This document shows, in pieces, positions 1-8,822 of a stretch of DNA of 64,000 nucleotides. Each line of letters opens with the position of its first letter. The first letter of the stretch is position 1. The notes beneath the pieces are model-generated. The model was not told the origin of the DNA, searched no databases, and saw only the letters and a list, made by a program, of their open reading frames with translations. Made by a program: the position numbers and the translations under genes. The DNA comes from Hyphomicrobiales bacterium (lineage in GTDB: Bacteria > Pseudomonadota > Alphaproteobacteria > Rhizobiales > Rhizobiaceae): the NCBI GenBank assembly GCA_900472175.1, contig UCHD01000017.1:170430-234429 (forward strand), read 5' to 3'.

Positions 1-1114
1 CATCGAATGGAATGATGGCGACCGGCTCGACCTCAAGGGAATCGCAGAAATCACTGGGCGATATTTCGGGCCGTTTCGGCAGTCCGACCTGATTGAGCAC
101 CAGATGGGGCATCTTGTCATTCGGCCGGATTTTCTTCAGCGAATCGAACAGGTTCTTGGCGTTGCGCAGGTTGGCCAGATCCGGCACTGCCGTAATCACC
201 ACCTCGTCGGCCTCCGCCAGCACTGTGCGGGTCCAGTCGGACCATTGATGCGGCACATCGAGCACCGAGACAGGAGCATTGCGCAACAGGATTTCCATCA
301 GCGGCTGGAAGGCGGCCGCATCGAAGTCATAGGGCCGATCGAGCATCGATGGCGCTGCGAGCAGTGACAGGCGCTCGGAGCATTTCGTCAAAAGCCGGTC
401 AAGAAACACCTCATCGAGCCGCTCCGGGGAAAAAACTGCCTCGGAAATGCCCTGTGGCGGGTCCTGGTCGAAATTGATGTTGGCCGTGCCGTAAGGGAGA
501 TCGAGATCGGCCAGCACCACTTCGGTCGAAAACAGGTTGGAAATACCCCAGGCACAGTTGTGCGCCAGCGTCGACGAACCGACGCCGCCCTTAGCGCCGA
601 TGAAGGCGATGCTGCGCCCGAGCGGCTCGGCCTCCGGATCGACAAAGATCGCCGCGATGGAACCAAGCACATCGGACATGGCGACCGGCGAAACCATATA
701 TTCGGAAATGCCGTTGCGGATCAGGTCGCGATAGAGCGGGATATCGTTGTAGCGGCCGATGATGATGACTTTGGTGCTGGGGTCGCAGACGGCAGCCAAA
801 GGTGCCAGCTCCTGCATCAGCGAGCGCGGTTCCGTCGATGTTTCAATGATGATCAGGTTTGGCGTCGGCGTCGAGGAGAACATGTTGGCGGCAGCGGCAA
901 TCGAACCGCTGTTGATCCTGAACGTGACCTTGCTCATGCGCCGGTCCTGACCGCAGCGCTCCATCACACGCTGCACGGCCTCGGTTTCGCAGAAGGCGTG
1001 GACCGAAATGCGCGGAAGTGGCCGCAGATGATCGACGTCGCTCGGGCGGACGGCGTCGGAAAAGCCATCCGGTTCACCCGACGCGGTCTCAATCTTGTAG
1101 TCAATCGTGCTCAT
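1..1114 (-). CDS. cpaE: Flp/Tad pilus assembly ATPase-like protein CpaE (3' end outside window)
   Basis: CpaE/TadZ proteins are MinD/ParA-like ATPases that place the Tad pilus machine at the cell pole. The visible 371 codons begin at an ATG at 1114. They show a receiver-like N-terminal half (about residues 30-160) followed by a MinD-type fold with a deviant Walker A, KGGVGSS, at about residues 175-181. The stop codon lies beyond base 1, so the protein is incomplete here. It is the last visible gene of the minus-strand cpa cluster and starts 30 bases after the end of cpaD. The identity rests on the fold, the motif and the neighbours, and I am confident of it. Confidence 0.9.
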   Translation of the reverse strand, partial: MSTIDYKIETASGEPDGFSDAVRPSDVDHLRPLPRISVHAFCETEAVQRVMERCGQDRRMSKVTFRINSGSIAAAANMFSSTPTPNLIIIETSTEPRSLMQELAPLAAVCDPSTKVIIIGRYNDIPLYRDLIRNGISEYMVSPVAMSDVLGSIAAIFVDPEAEPLGRSIAFIGAKGGVGSSTLAHNCAWGISNLFSTEVVLADLDLPYGTANINFDQDPPQGISEAVFSPERLDEVFLDRLLTKCSERLSLLAAPSMLDRPYDFDAAAFQPLMEILLRNAPVSVLDVPHQWSDWTRTVLAEADEVVITAVPDLANLRNAKNLFDSLKKIRPNDKMPHLVLNQVGLPKRPEISPSDFCDSLEVEPVAIIPFD

Positions 1115-1144
1115 TGTTCTATCCCGTCAAACCGGCCGGACCCG

Positions 1145-1900
1145 TCAGTTGAAATTGATCGTGGTGCCAGGATCGTCACCGCCAGAGTCAATCCCGCGGT
1201 AGTCACTGATCACCTTACCGCGCTGGACGGCATCGATCGGCGACATCGCGCGCGGCCCGAGCAGATCCAACGGATTGGCAATTTGCGCAGCAAGGTTCGC
1301 CTGGCTGGAGCAGCCGAAATTTTCGTAATTCTTGTTCTCGATCGTATTGGAGACCAGATCCTTCGGCCAGTTACCGCAAGGGGCGGTCTTTGCGGTAATC
1401 GCCGTGTAGCTCAGCCGCACCGGCGCTGCATCGCCATAGGGATCCGCCTGATAGGTGACCTCGACCAACCGGTTCGCCGGAATCCCGGCTCCGACGAGGG
1501 CGCCACGGATTTCCTTGCGCAATGCAGATGCGGCGCTGGCATTGGCGGACCCGCGCGGCAGCAAAATCTGAACCGTGCCGGTCGCGGAATTGGTGTAGCT
1601 CTGCGCGAAGCCGCGGATGACGTCGCGCGCACCCTTGGTCAAGTGCCTATCGCTGGACCCAACCGGAACATCGATGGCATGTTCGGCTTCGGCGATCACG
1701 ATCGGGTGGCGTGTCCGGTAATCATCGGGCAACGCGCCCGTTGACATATTGTCCCTCGCACATCCGGCAAGGCTTGTCCCGGCGACCAGCAAGACGCCGA
1801 TCGCCAATAGGCGCGCAAGACGGACCGGACCTGCAAAAGTGTTTGGCCGCATGATCGTGTGCCTTTTCATCTCGCGGTTGAGGATGATGTGAGTTGTCAT
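1145..1900 (-). CDS. cpaD: CpaD family pilus assembly lipoprotein
   Basis: CpaD is an outer-membrane-associated lipoprotein of the Tad pilus that supports the CpaC secretin. The 251-residue product has a hydrophobic N-terminal segment ending in a lipobox, LAGC, with the acylated Cys at about residue 47 from the chosen start. A mostly beta periplasmic region follows, with conserved stretches such as GCSSQANLAAQIANP near the C-terminus. The start at 1900 has a GGGAGGGG Shine-Dalgarno stretch just upstream. The internal ATGs at 1870 and 1852 would shorten the n-region and cannot be excluded. The gene lies between cpaC (12-base gap) and cpaE. Confidence 0.88.
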   Translation of the reverse strand: MTTHIILNREMKRHTIMRPNTFAGPVRLARLLAIGVLLVAGTSLAGCARDNMSTGALPDDYRTRHPIVIAEAEHAIDVPVGSSDRHLTKGARDVIRGFAQSYTNSATGTVQILLPRGSANASAASALRKEIRGALVGAGIPANRLVEVTYQADPYGDAAPVRLSYTAITAKTAPCGNWPKDLVSNTIENKNYENFGCSSQANLAAQIANPLDLLGPRAMSPIDAVQRGKVISDYRGIDSGGDDPGTTINFN

Positions 1901-1912
1901 GTCCCCTCCCGC

Positions 1913-3433
1913 CTATTTGTAAATGAAGCCGACATTGCCGTGATACTGCCCGGTGGGGGCGGCTTGACGGGTGCCGTAGATACGATTGACTTCGCCGAGA
2001 AAAGCACTGGACAGGTCGTCCGTCGGATTGAAATTGTCATCCGGACGCGACAGGTCACCGCGCGCAACCGGCTGAACCAGGTAAGGCGTTGCGATGATGA
2101 CCAGCTCAGTCTCGTTGCGCACAAAATCCTTCGAACGGAACAGCATGCCGAAGACCGGGATTTTCGAGACACCGGGAAGGCCGGACATGGCTTGGCGGAT
2201 ATCGTCCTGGACAAGACCACCGATCACGATGGAGCCACCGGAGGGCAACTCGACGCTGGTTGATGCCTTGCGGCGGCGGATTGACATATAGGTCTGGCCG
2301 GGAACGTTTACCGCATTACCATTGACAACGGATCCTTCGAACGTTGGCTCCGAAACCTCGGTTGCAATCTCCAGACTAATGCGGCCCGGGCCAAGAACAA
2401 CCGGGGTAAAATCCAGTCCGATCCCATATTCGACGGTTTCAACGGTTCGTTTCAGAACACCCTTCTCGTCGATTTCCTGTTCGGATGGCAGACGGTATTC
2501 ACCGCCGACGGAGAAGCTCGCCTTCTTGCCGGAAATCGCTGTCAGGCTCGGCTCTGCCAGCGTCCGCATCACACCGGCCTGCTCCATTGCATTGAAATAG
2601 CTGGTAAAGCCCATCGAGCCAGAACCGATGGCGCCACTAATCTGCGATGCAAACGCATTGACAGCGTTGCCAAGATTGGCCGGGTTGCGGAAGGTGATAC
2701 CATTACCGCTGGTCGAGCTCTTGATCGAGCCACTGAAGCCGAGCTGCTTGAGAACCTGGCGCGAAACCTCGGCTACAGTGACCTTGAGCATCACCTGATC
2801 TTCGCCGTCAATCCTCAGAAGATTGACGATCTGCGAAACCTGGCGGCGCTCGGCAAAGATATCAGCATCGCCGTTGTTGCCCTGTGCAGTGATATTGCGG
2901 GTTGTGGCTTCACCGCCTTTGATGAAGGCGCTGGCAAGTTCTTCGACGCGGGTCGAGTCAAGCGGTGTACGCACTGTTCCCGTCAGCACGATGTTGTCCG
3001 AGATGATTTCGACCTTGATGTCGGAATCGGGCAGGAAACGGCGGAGATTGGTCTCAAGGCCGGAAATATCGCGCTCGATCTCCAGATCGAGACTGACGAT
3101 TTCCTCACCACCGGGGCCGAAGACGAAAATGTTTGTCTGGCCGACCATTTTTCCGAACAGATAGATGCGGCGCGAGGTACGCGTCACGGCATCCGCCAGC
3201 ATCGGATCGGCGACGAGGATGTCGTGCGCATCGGTGGGCAGATCGATGACGACGGCCTTGTTCAGCCCCAGTTTGATGGTTTTCTTGACACCGGGTCCGC
3301 TATCGACGATGCGCACCAGCGACTGAGAAGCCGCTTCTGCAACGAATGTTCCGGCCGGCAGGCCCGAAAACGCCAAACAAAAGGCCAGCCCACCTGCGAC
3401 CGAGCTTCGAAATTTGTTTCCGATCCGCTTCAC
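1913..3433 (-). CDS. cpaC: Tad pilus outer-membrane secretin CpaC/RcpA
   Basis: CpaC is the secretin ring through which the Flp pilus crosses the outer membrane. The product has a signal peptide ending near AEA, then the pilus-formation N-terminal domain (about residues 35-110), a BON-like segment, and a C-terminal secretin domain. The secretin domain carries the typical VIGGLVQDD stretch and ends in ETELVIIATPYLV. I chose the GTG at 3433 because GGGAGCGGAAC precedes it and it gives a normal signal peptide. An upstream ATG at 3457 overlaps the cpaB stop as ATGA and would add eight residues, MMCERERN. That overlap suggests translational coupling to cpaB. Confidence 0.9.
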   Translation of the reverse strand: MKRIGNKFRSSVAGGLAFCLAFSGLPAGTFVAEAASQSLVRIVDSGPGVKKTIKLGLNKAVVIDLPTDAHDILVADPMLADAVTRTSRRIYLFGKMVGQTNIFVFGPGGEEIVSLDLEIERDISGLETNLRRFLPDSDIKVEIISDNIVLTGTVRTPLDSTRVEELASAFIKGGEATTRNITAQGNNGDADIFAERRQVSQIVNLLRIDGEDQVMLKVTVAEVSRQVLKQLGFSGSIKSSTSGNGITFRNPANLGNAVNAFASQISGAIGSGSMGFTSYFNAMEQAGVMRTLAEPSLTAISGKKASFSVGGEYRLPSEQEIDEKGVLKRTVETVEYGIGLDFTPVVLGPGRISLEIATEVSEPTFEGSVVNGNAVNVPGQTYMSIRRRKASTSVELPSGGSIVIGGLVQDDIRQAMSGLPGVSKIPVFGMLFRSKDFVRNETELVIIATPYLVQPVARGDLSRPDDNFNPTDDLSSAFLGEVNRIYGTRQAAPTGQYHGNVGFIYK

Positions 3434-3453
3434 GTTCCGCTCCCGCTCACACA

Positions 3454-4266
3454 TCATTTCGCTTGATTCATGGATGAGCTGTCATCGCTCTTGACGATAG
3501 AGCCCGATTTGATCACCTGGATGGACGGACGCCCATCGCCGCTCAGCAAATAGTCTGCCCCGATCGTATCCGGCTCTTGTGCATCCGCGACGCTGCGCAG
3601 CACCAGTGACAGCCGTTCCGCCATCTGCTGGGCCACTGTCATGACCTTCGACTGATCCGGTGTCAGCTCCAGCGTGGCCGTCGTTCCAACCACCGACTTC
3701 GAGCCATCTTCCTTTTCCTCGACCTGCTGGTCGATGGCGAGAACGCGGACATTGCTGAGAACGGTTTCCGTCAGGAAATTGTCCTGGTCCTTGCGAACCA
3801 TAATGACGTCAACGCGGTCGTTCGGCAGGATGAAGCCGCCGGCACCGGTTGCGACGGTAATTTCAGTGGCGACCGCACGCTTGCCGGCCGGCAGCAGCGA
3901 CGACATGATCCGGCTCGACGAATCCGCGATCTTTTCCTGACGCACCGGTTCACCGTTGAAAATCGGCAGGCGGACGACGACGCCCTGGAGATCGTTCACT
4001 GCGTTCGGGCGAAGCTCTTCGGTAATCAACCCTTCGACGATGCCGTCCTTGGGCCAGGAAATCCAGTGCACGGCATCCGGATTGAGCCTTGATCCCACGG
4101 GCAGGCTCTTGCTGGCAACGAGGACATTGACGGTCGGTTCGCGCTCGATCACTGGCTCGGCTGTGGTGACAACGGTCTTGCCGCTGGTCAGCTTGAGTGC
4201 CAGGAATCCGGCCAGCCCTGCCGATGCGACAGCCACTGCCAGAATAATAACGCGCACCGGTTTCAT
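3454..4266 (-). CDS. cpaB: Flp pilus assembly protein CpaB (SAF domain)
   Basis: CpaB/RcpC is a periplasmic partner of the Tad secretin. The 270-residue protein begins with one transmembrane anchor (VIILAVAVASAGLAGFLAL, about residues 6-24). It continues with a SAF domain at about residues 45-115, containing the VASKSLPVGSRL type motif, and a conserved RcpC-like region with FILPNDRVDVIMVRKD. The ATG at 4266 follows CAGGGAAAGATC. The gene is the first of the tight cpaB-cpaC-cpaD-cpaE run. A 177-base interval with hairpins separates it from cpaA, so it may have its own promoter or a structured 5' leader. Confidence 0.92.
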   Translation of the reverse strand: MKPVRVIILAVAVASAGLAGFLALKLTSGKTVVTTAEPVIEREPTVNVLVASKSLPVGSRLNPDAVHWISWPKDGIVEGLITEELRPNAVNDLQGVVVRLPIFNGEPVRQEKIADSSSRIMSSLLPAGKRAVATEITVATGAGGFILPNDRVDVIMVRKDQDNFLTETVLSNVRVLAIDQQVEEKEDGSKSVVGTTATLELTPDQSKVMTVAQQMAERLSLVLRSVADAQEPDTIGADYLLSGDGRPSIQVIKSGSIVKSDDSSSMNQAK

Positions 4267-4329
4267 GATCTTTCCCTGCAGCCCGAGAATATGCCCGCTG
4301 CAGATTGATCAGGAATTGGTGTAATTATA

Positions 4330-4408
4330 GTTAACAGACCACTTACATTCGTGGTTAACAAATAATTTGCGCCAGAAAGGTGCTGGGAGCACCCCGCGTG
4401 TACCACGC
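4330..4408 (-). promoter_or_regulatory. Structured interval upstream of cpaB: inverted repeat and two tandem hairpins
   Basis: Between cpaA and cpaB there are two short perfect hairpins: GGTGCT/AGCACC (4379-4384 with 4388-4393) and GCGTG/CACGC (4396-4400 with 4404-4408). An AT-rich inverted repeat lies closer to cpaB, with GTTAAC boxes at 4330 and 4354 and CCAC/GTGG arms between them. This could be an operator plus a 5' leader structure of the cpaB operon. The function is inferred; only the repeats are seen. Confidence 0.35.
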
Positions 4409-4443
4409 AACGAACGCAGTTGGTTCAAGATGGAACGAAGAGA

Positions 4444-4956
4444 TTAATGCAAGCGGGCTAGTGCCGCCATCATCAGCGGCGATGATGGATACGCAAGAAA
4501 GCCACCCAGTCCGATCGCAATGCCGTAGGGAATCTTCTTGGCTGTGAACAGCAAATGCGGCACCGGAAGCCCGGACGCAAGGATGGTATTTTCCTGCTTG
4601 CGCATCATCAAGATCAGGAGGGTCAGGAGACCGCCGAAGAACGACACGTAGATCAGAAATTCCATCAGCGAAGCGTTCAAACCGAACCAGACGGCGCTTG
4701 CCGTCAAAAGCTTGGCATCACCGCCACCCATGATGTTCAGGGCAAAAAGGGTGAAACATGCGGCGAAAACAATCAGGCCAGCGGCGAGGTGCATGCCGAT
4801 CATCGGCAGGCTAAGGCCAGCGAGAGGGGCAACCAGAACGAAAGCGCCGAGCAGAATGGCCGGCACCCGGTTCGGAATGGTCATTGTCAGCAGATCGGAG
4901 ATAGCAGCAATGGCCAGGCAGAGCGGTACGATTACAAAAATAATAGCTTGTGCCAT
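4444..4956 (-). CDS. cpaA: Prepilin peptidase CpaA/TadV (A24 family)
   Basis: CpaA is the inner-membrane aspartic peptidase that cleaves the leader of Flp prepilins. The product is almost entirely hydrophobic, with five or six membrane segments. It shows the A24 family signatures: SDLLTMTIPN near the N-terminus (first catalytic Asp) and MGGGDAKLL (second Asp, in the GxGD motif). The ATG at 4956 has GGAG six bases upstream; a TTG four codons earlier would use the same bases less well. It lies between the pilin gene and cpaB, as expected for a Tad locus. Confidence 0.9.
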   Translation of the reverse strand: MAQAIIFVIVPLCLAIAAISDLLTMTIPNRVPAILLGAFVLVAPLAGLSLPMIGMHLAAGLIVFAACFTLFALNIMGGGDAKLLTASAVWFGLNASLMEFLIYVSFFGGLLTLLILMMRKQENTILASGLPVPHLLFTAKKIPYGIAIGLGGFLAYPSSPLMMAALARLH

Positions 4957-5050
4957 CTCGCTCTCCAAATTGCTGACGTCAGTCTACGCGACTGCACTTA
5001 AAAAACATTGAAGCGCGCACCGGTATTAGACGCCCCCCACCTCGCAATTG

Positions 5051-5080
5051 AAAAAGCCGCTTCCATGGGGAGCGGCTTTC
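5051..5080 (-). terminator. Intrinsic terminator after the Flp pilin gene
   Basis: The arms AAAGCCGCT (5053-5061) and AGCGGCTTT (5071-5079) pair. On the minus strand the stem is followed by a run of T. It lies 28 bases past the pilin stop and fits a factor-independent terminator that limits readthrough into cpaA. Confidence 0.8.
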
Positions 5081-5107
5081 TCAAAATCAAACCGGGAAAC
5101 GCGTTAT

Positions 5108-5281
5108 TTAATTCGCGTCTGCCATCTTGGTCTTCAGGTTGGTGAAAGTGGTGTTCAGCTCTGAGCCGAGGGCTGTGGCGCCGGTGATCAGGGCGACGGA
5201 GATGAGGGCTGCGATCAAGCCGTATTCGATCGCGGTCGCGCCGGACTCATCCTTCATGAAACGTGCGAAAATCTTGGTCAT
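5108..5281 (-). CDS. Flp family type IVb pilin (57 residues)
   Basis: This short gene encodes the major Flp pilin subunit. The 57-residue product starts MTKIFARFMKDESGATAIEY and has the conserved Flp prepilin pattern: a basic leader, then G-ATAIEYGLIAALISVALI, a hydrophobic helix with the Glu-Tyr pair after the cleavage site. CpaA would cut after the Gly at residue 14. The ATG at 5281 is preceded by GTAGGAGAGATACC, a strong ribosome site. The gene is monocistronic in appearance, with its own terminator and a 316-base upstream region. It is equivalent to pilA/flp of Caulobacter and Agrobacterium Tad loci. Confidence 0.93.
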   Translation of the reverse strand: MTKIFARFMKDESGATAIEYGLIAALISVALITGATALGSELNTTFTNLKTKMADAN

Positions 5282-5597
5282 GGTATCTCTCCTACTTCAC
5301 TTGTTTGTTCAGCACTTCCGCCAACTGTTTCCGTTGATCGGATGACCAGAACCTACAGATCGTGAATTTCAATTCGCTTAAAGAAAAGAGTTACCGATAC
5401 ATTAACGACCGACACCCGCTTTGATAGTGAAAACATGAATAACGCAAAGTATAAAATGCAATATTTTTCGGGAAAGCCAAGATTCCTGCCCAGTGTATGG
5501 CAGAATGAATACGCCCGGCCGCTACCGATGATGCCAATTAACGCTTCATTCACCAAACCATAGGATGCTTGGGCATTCACATCATCAGGACACAGCC
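5282..5597. promoter_or_regulatory. Divergent promoter region of the pilin gene, with two CtrA-like boxes
   Basis: This 316-base region has no gene. It contains TTAC-N7-TTAAC at 5391-5406 and TTAA-N7-TTCAC at 5538-5553. Each matches the CtrA consensus TTAA-N7-TTAAC at eight of nine positions. CtrA controls pilin and cpa genes in Caulobacter, so these are plausible sites, but such matches also arise by chance. No clear sigma70 pair was identified. Confidence 0.35.
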
Positions 5598-6023
5598 ATG
5601 AACTTGCAAAACACAGCCATCGGCGCCCGGTTGCTGACCACGGCCTTCGCAATTCTGGCTTCCAGCATTTCGTTTTCGGCGACCCAGGCTGCCGCTGCCG
5701 ACGAGATGTTGAACGTTTTCATGAATCAGGCGCGCGTGCTGAAGCTCGACCGGCCGGTCAGCAAGGTCATCATCGGCAATTCTGATGTTGCAGATGCCAC
5801 GGTAGCCGATGCCAAGACCATCGTGCTGACGGGGCGCTCGTTCGGCACGACGAACCTTGTGATTATCGATACGGACGGAAATGCCATCGTCGACGAGCGC
5901 ATTCTGGTCTCGATCGACGAAGGAAATACGGTGCGCGTATTCCGCCAGACAGTTCGCTCCGTACTCTCCTGCACCCCCAATTGCGAAGAACACGCAACTC
6001 AAAAGACAGCTGTCGCTAACTGA
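5598..6023 (+). CDS. Secreted stand-alone pilus-formation N-terminal domain protein (CpaC-N-like)
   Basis: The 141-residue protein has a signal peptide (about residues 1-32, cleaved near ATQAAAADE). A single domain follows that resembles the N-terminal region of CpaC: LKLDRPVSKVIIGNSDVADATV, then a GRSFGTTNLVIID stretch. CpaC in this window has the matching KMVGQTNIFVFG pattern. No secretin domain follows. The ATG at 5598 has AGGA seven bases upstream. It is divergent from the pilin gene and precedes the TadE-like genes, so a periplasmic role in Tad pilus assembly is likely. The exact role is unknown. Confidence 0.82.
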   Translation: MNLQNTAIGARLLTTAFAILASSISFSATQAAAADEMLNVFMNQARVLKLDRPVSKVIIGNSDVADATVADAKTIVLTGRSFGTTNLVIIDTDGNAIVDERILVSIDEGNTVRVFRQTVRSVLSCTPNCEEHATQKTAVAN

Positions 6024-6209
6024 AGAGCCGCGTCATCGCGGGCCTACACGAGCGGGCAACGGCATAGAGCGTATGTAGGGCAAGATCTTGCCACTAATTC
6101 TTATCATCCGGTAAGCGTTTCCGTTCAAATTATACACGCCGCTGCATACGAAATATCAACCGTCGCCTCCTAATGTGCCTCATCGTATGGCGCATGGCGG
6201 AATGGCGAG

Positions 6210-6830
6210 ATGTTCAACAACCCTAGTGAAGACGCAGCTTTAGGCAGGATCGACGGCTCCCATTCCCGGAAGCCAAAAGGCGGTCTGGTGCGGCGTTTGT
6301 TCAAAGACAAATCCGGTACATCGGCAATTGAATTCGCGCTTCTCGCGTTGCCGTTCATGATGGTCATTTTCGCTTCGCTTGAGACATTCACGGCGTTCAC
6401 GGCTGAGCAGCTTCTCGCCAACGCCACCGATACGATGGCCCGCAAGGTACGAACCGGCCAGATGACGTTGGCCAAGACCACCCCGGAAGCATTCCGCAAA
6501 GCCTTCTGCGATGAAATTTCGGTCATCATGACCTGTTCGGCAACCGAAGCTACGATACCTTCAAAACTCTTCATCGATGTGCGAAGCTTCGCAGACTTCT
6601 CCAAGATTCCCGACACCATACCGCGGAAGAATGGCGATCTCGACACCAGCAGCTTCAAATTCGACCCGGGCGGACCGACCACCATCACCATCGTGCGCGC
6701 CTACTATCGCTGGGAAGTCATCACCGATCTCGTGCGGCCCTACATCACTAATCTGCGCCCGGCTGGAAGCAGTATGCCGAACGACTACCTGATGGTGGCA
6801 ACGGCCGCTTTCCGCACGGAAAGCTACTGA
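6210..6830 (+). CDS. TadE/TadG-like pilus assembly protein
   Basis: TadE-like proteins are pseudopilins needed for Flp pilus assembly. The 206-residue product has a basic cytoplasmic leader and then KSGTSAIEFALLALPF, the TadE signature, within a single transmembrane helix (about residues 39-60). A periplasmic domain of about 145 residues follows, with two Cys (CDEISVIMTC). The ATG at 6210 has a weak GGAA upstream. It is followed after nine bases by a second gene of the same type, so the two probably form an operon and act together. Confidence 0.85.
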   Translation: MFNNPSEDAALGRIDGSHSRKPKGGLVRRLFKDKSGTSAIEFALLALPFMMVIFASLETFTAFTAEQLLANATDTMARKVRTGQMTLAKTTPEAFRKAFCDEISVIMTCSATEATIPSKLFIDVRSFADFSKIPDTIPRKNGDLDTSSFKFDPGGPTTITIVRAYYRWEVITDLVRPYITNLRPAGSSMPNDYLMVATAAFRTESY

Positions 6831-6839
6831 GGAACAGCC

Positions 6840-7442
6840 ATGATGGCGATGCGTTACCACAAGATATTGGTTTCCTGGAAGTTGGAGGCTCTCCGCGCCT
6901 TCTGGCGCGACCGGAAGGGAACGGGAGCAATCGAATTTGCGATCATCGCCCCCCTGTTGATCATGGCTTATATCGGTTGCTTCGAGATCTCGGTCGGCTT
7001 CAACGTCGCCCGCAAGGTCTCGCGCGCCTCCAGCACCGTGGCCGATGTGCTGACACAGATGCCAAGCGTCGACAAAGCCAGCCTGGACGGCATGAAAGCG
7101 GTCACCCAAAGCGTCATGTCCCCTTTCGGGATAGGTAAATACACTTTGAAAATGACCGGCATCAAGATGACTGCTCCCGGCCTCGGCGAAGTGGCTTGGT
7201 CCTATGACCAAGCGGGCGCTGCGCCGTACAAGGCGGGCTCGACCGTCAAGATGCCAAGCGACATTTCCGCCGTAAACACTTTCATCGTGCGGTCGGAACT
7301 GGTGGTTCCACACGAAATACTGCTCTTTGCGCCCGGGCTCTCCAAAAGCACGGCGAACTCCATCGACATCTCCAAAACCGCCTATTTCCGCCAGCGCGTC
7401 GGCACCGAGATAAAATGCAGCGATTGCCCGGTCTTCAAGTAA
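6840..7442 (+). CDS. Second TadE/TadG-like pilus assembly protein
   Basis: This 200-residue protein is built like its upstream neighbour. It has a basic leader with DRKGTGAIEFAIIAPLL, a single transmembrane helix at about residues 29-50, and an extracytoplasmic domain ending in a CSDC pair close to the C-terminus. GGAAC lies upstream of the ATG at 6840; a second ATG follows immediately. Tad systems commonly carry paired TadE/TadF or TadG pseudopilins, and this pair fits that pattern. I assign the family with confidence but not the exact subunit name. Confidence 0.84.
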   Translation: MMAMRYHKILVSWKLEALRAFWRDRKGTGAIEFAIIAPLLIMAYIGCFEISVGFNVARKVSRASSTVADVLTQMPSVDKASLDGMKAVTQSVMSPFGIGKYTLKMTGIKMTAPGLGEVAWSYDQAGAAPYKAGSTVKMPSDISAVNTFIVRSELVVPHEILLFAPGLSKSTANSIDISKTAYFRQRVGTEIKCSDCPVFK

Positions 7443-7601
7443 AAACATCACCACCGCAGCTCGAACTGTAATCCGATGGCCGGTGGCCATTTACAACAGG
7501 CACGACCTCAGAGTATTTCTGCGCACTTTCACCTCTACGTTGATCGCGTGGAATGAAAAGGTGTATTTGTTCTGTCGGTCCGGCAGCATACTGGGTGGTT
7601 C

Positions 7602-8822
7602 ATGGCGCGTGCCTTTCTGTTCGTTCTTGATTCCTTCGGCATTGGCGGAGCGCCAGACGCTTCCGAATTTGGCGATGATGGCGCCGATACGCTCGGTCAT
7701 ATCGCCGAATTCTGCGCAGCCGGCGCCGGGGACCGGGAGGGCCTGCGCGAAGGGCCACTGACGCTCCCCAACATGTCGGCGCTCGGCTTGCTGCATGCGG
7801 CAAAGCTCGCCAACAAACGCCTGCCTGCCGGCATGCCGCTGCCGGAGCGCGTGTTCGGGCTTTATGGCGCCGCAAGCGAAGTCTCGCGCGGTAAGGATAC
7901 GCCGTCCGGTCATTGGGAAATTGCCGGAACACCGGTGAGATTCGACTGGGGGTACTTCCCCACGGAGGGCGATGCTTTCCCCGCGGAGCTGGTTGAAGCG
8001 ATCTGCCGCGAAGGGGGAGTGCCAGGAATTCTCGGCAATTGCCATGCCCCGGGCACGGACATTATCGAGCGGTATGGCGAAGAGCATATGCGCACCGGCA
8101 AGCCGATCTGCTACACGTCGTCCGATTCCGTCTTCCAGATCGCCGCGCACGAGCACTCCTTCGGCCTCGAACGGCTCCTAGAATTCTGCCAGGTCGTGCG
8201 CCGCCTGCTCGACGATTATAATATCGGCCGCGTCATCGCCCGGCCTTTCACCGGCAGCACGCCAAAAGATTTCGTCCGCACCGGCAATCGCCGCGACTAT
8301 TCCGTGCTGCCGCCGGAGCCGACCTTGCTCGATCGCCTGAAGGAAGCCGGGCGTACCGTGCACGCCGTCGGCAAGATCGCCGATATCTTCGCCCACCAGG
8401 GCATTGGCCGCACGATCAAGGCCAATGGCAATATGGAGCTGTTCGAGGCGACACTGAAAGCCATGGACGAAGCTGAGGACGGCGATCTGGTTTTCACCAA
8501 TTTCGTCGATTTCGACATGCTCTACGGCCATCGCCGCGACGTGCCGGGTTATGCCGCCGCCCTTGAAGCCTTCGACCAGCGGCTGCCGGATCTGGACCGC
8601 AAGCTGAAACCCGGCGATATTGTTATTCTGACGGCCGACCATGGTTGCGATCCGACCTGGCGCGGCACCGATCATACGCGTGAACGCGTGCCGATCCTCG
8701 TCTTCGGCCCCGGCATCCGCACCCGCTCGATCGGTGTCCTGCCGAGCTTTGCCGGGATTGGAGAGACGATCGCCAAACATCTGGGCCTTGCCCCGGGTCT
8801 GCATGGGAGAAGTTTTCTGTGA
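7602..8822 (+). CDS. deoB: Phosphopentomutase
   Basis: DeoB converts (deoxy)ribose 1-phosphate to the 5-phosphate in the cytoplasm, linking nucleoside phosphorolysis to central metabolism. The 406-residue length is normal for the family. The N-terminal metal-binding Asp lies in [13 protein letters not shown], the region [12 protein letters not shown] carries the phosphorylated Thr site, and [18 protein letters not shown] supplies further metal ligands. The gene heads the plus-strand deoB-add-upp group; add starts inside its stop codon. Its product acts directly before DeoC, which is encoded by the opposing operon. Confidence 0.96.
   Translation: MARAFLFVLDSFGIGGAPDASEFGDDGADTLGHIAEFCAAGAGDREGLREGPLTLPNMSALGLLHAAKLANKRLPAGMPLPERVFGLYGAASEVSRGKDTPSGHWEIAGTPVRFDWGYFPTEGDAFPAELVEAICREGGVPGILGNCHAPGTDIIERYGEEHMRTGKPICYTSSDSVFQIAAHEHSFGLERLLEFCQVVRRLLDDYNIGRVIARPFTGSTPKDFVRTGNRRDYSVLPPEPTLLDRLKEAGRTVHAVGKIADIFAHQGIGRTIKANGNMELFEATLKAMDEAEDGDLVFTNFVDFDMLYGHRRDVPGYAAALEAFDQRLPDLDRKLKPGDIVILTADHGCDPTWRGTDHTRERVPILVFGPGIRTRSIGVLPSFAGIGETIAKHLGLAPGLHGRSFL

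Noticed and set aside
560..1744. 394-codon plus-strand frame
   Set aside because: It is antisense to cpaE and cpaD and has no recognisable domain.
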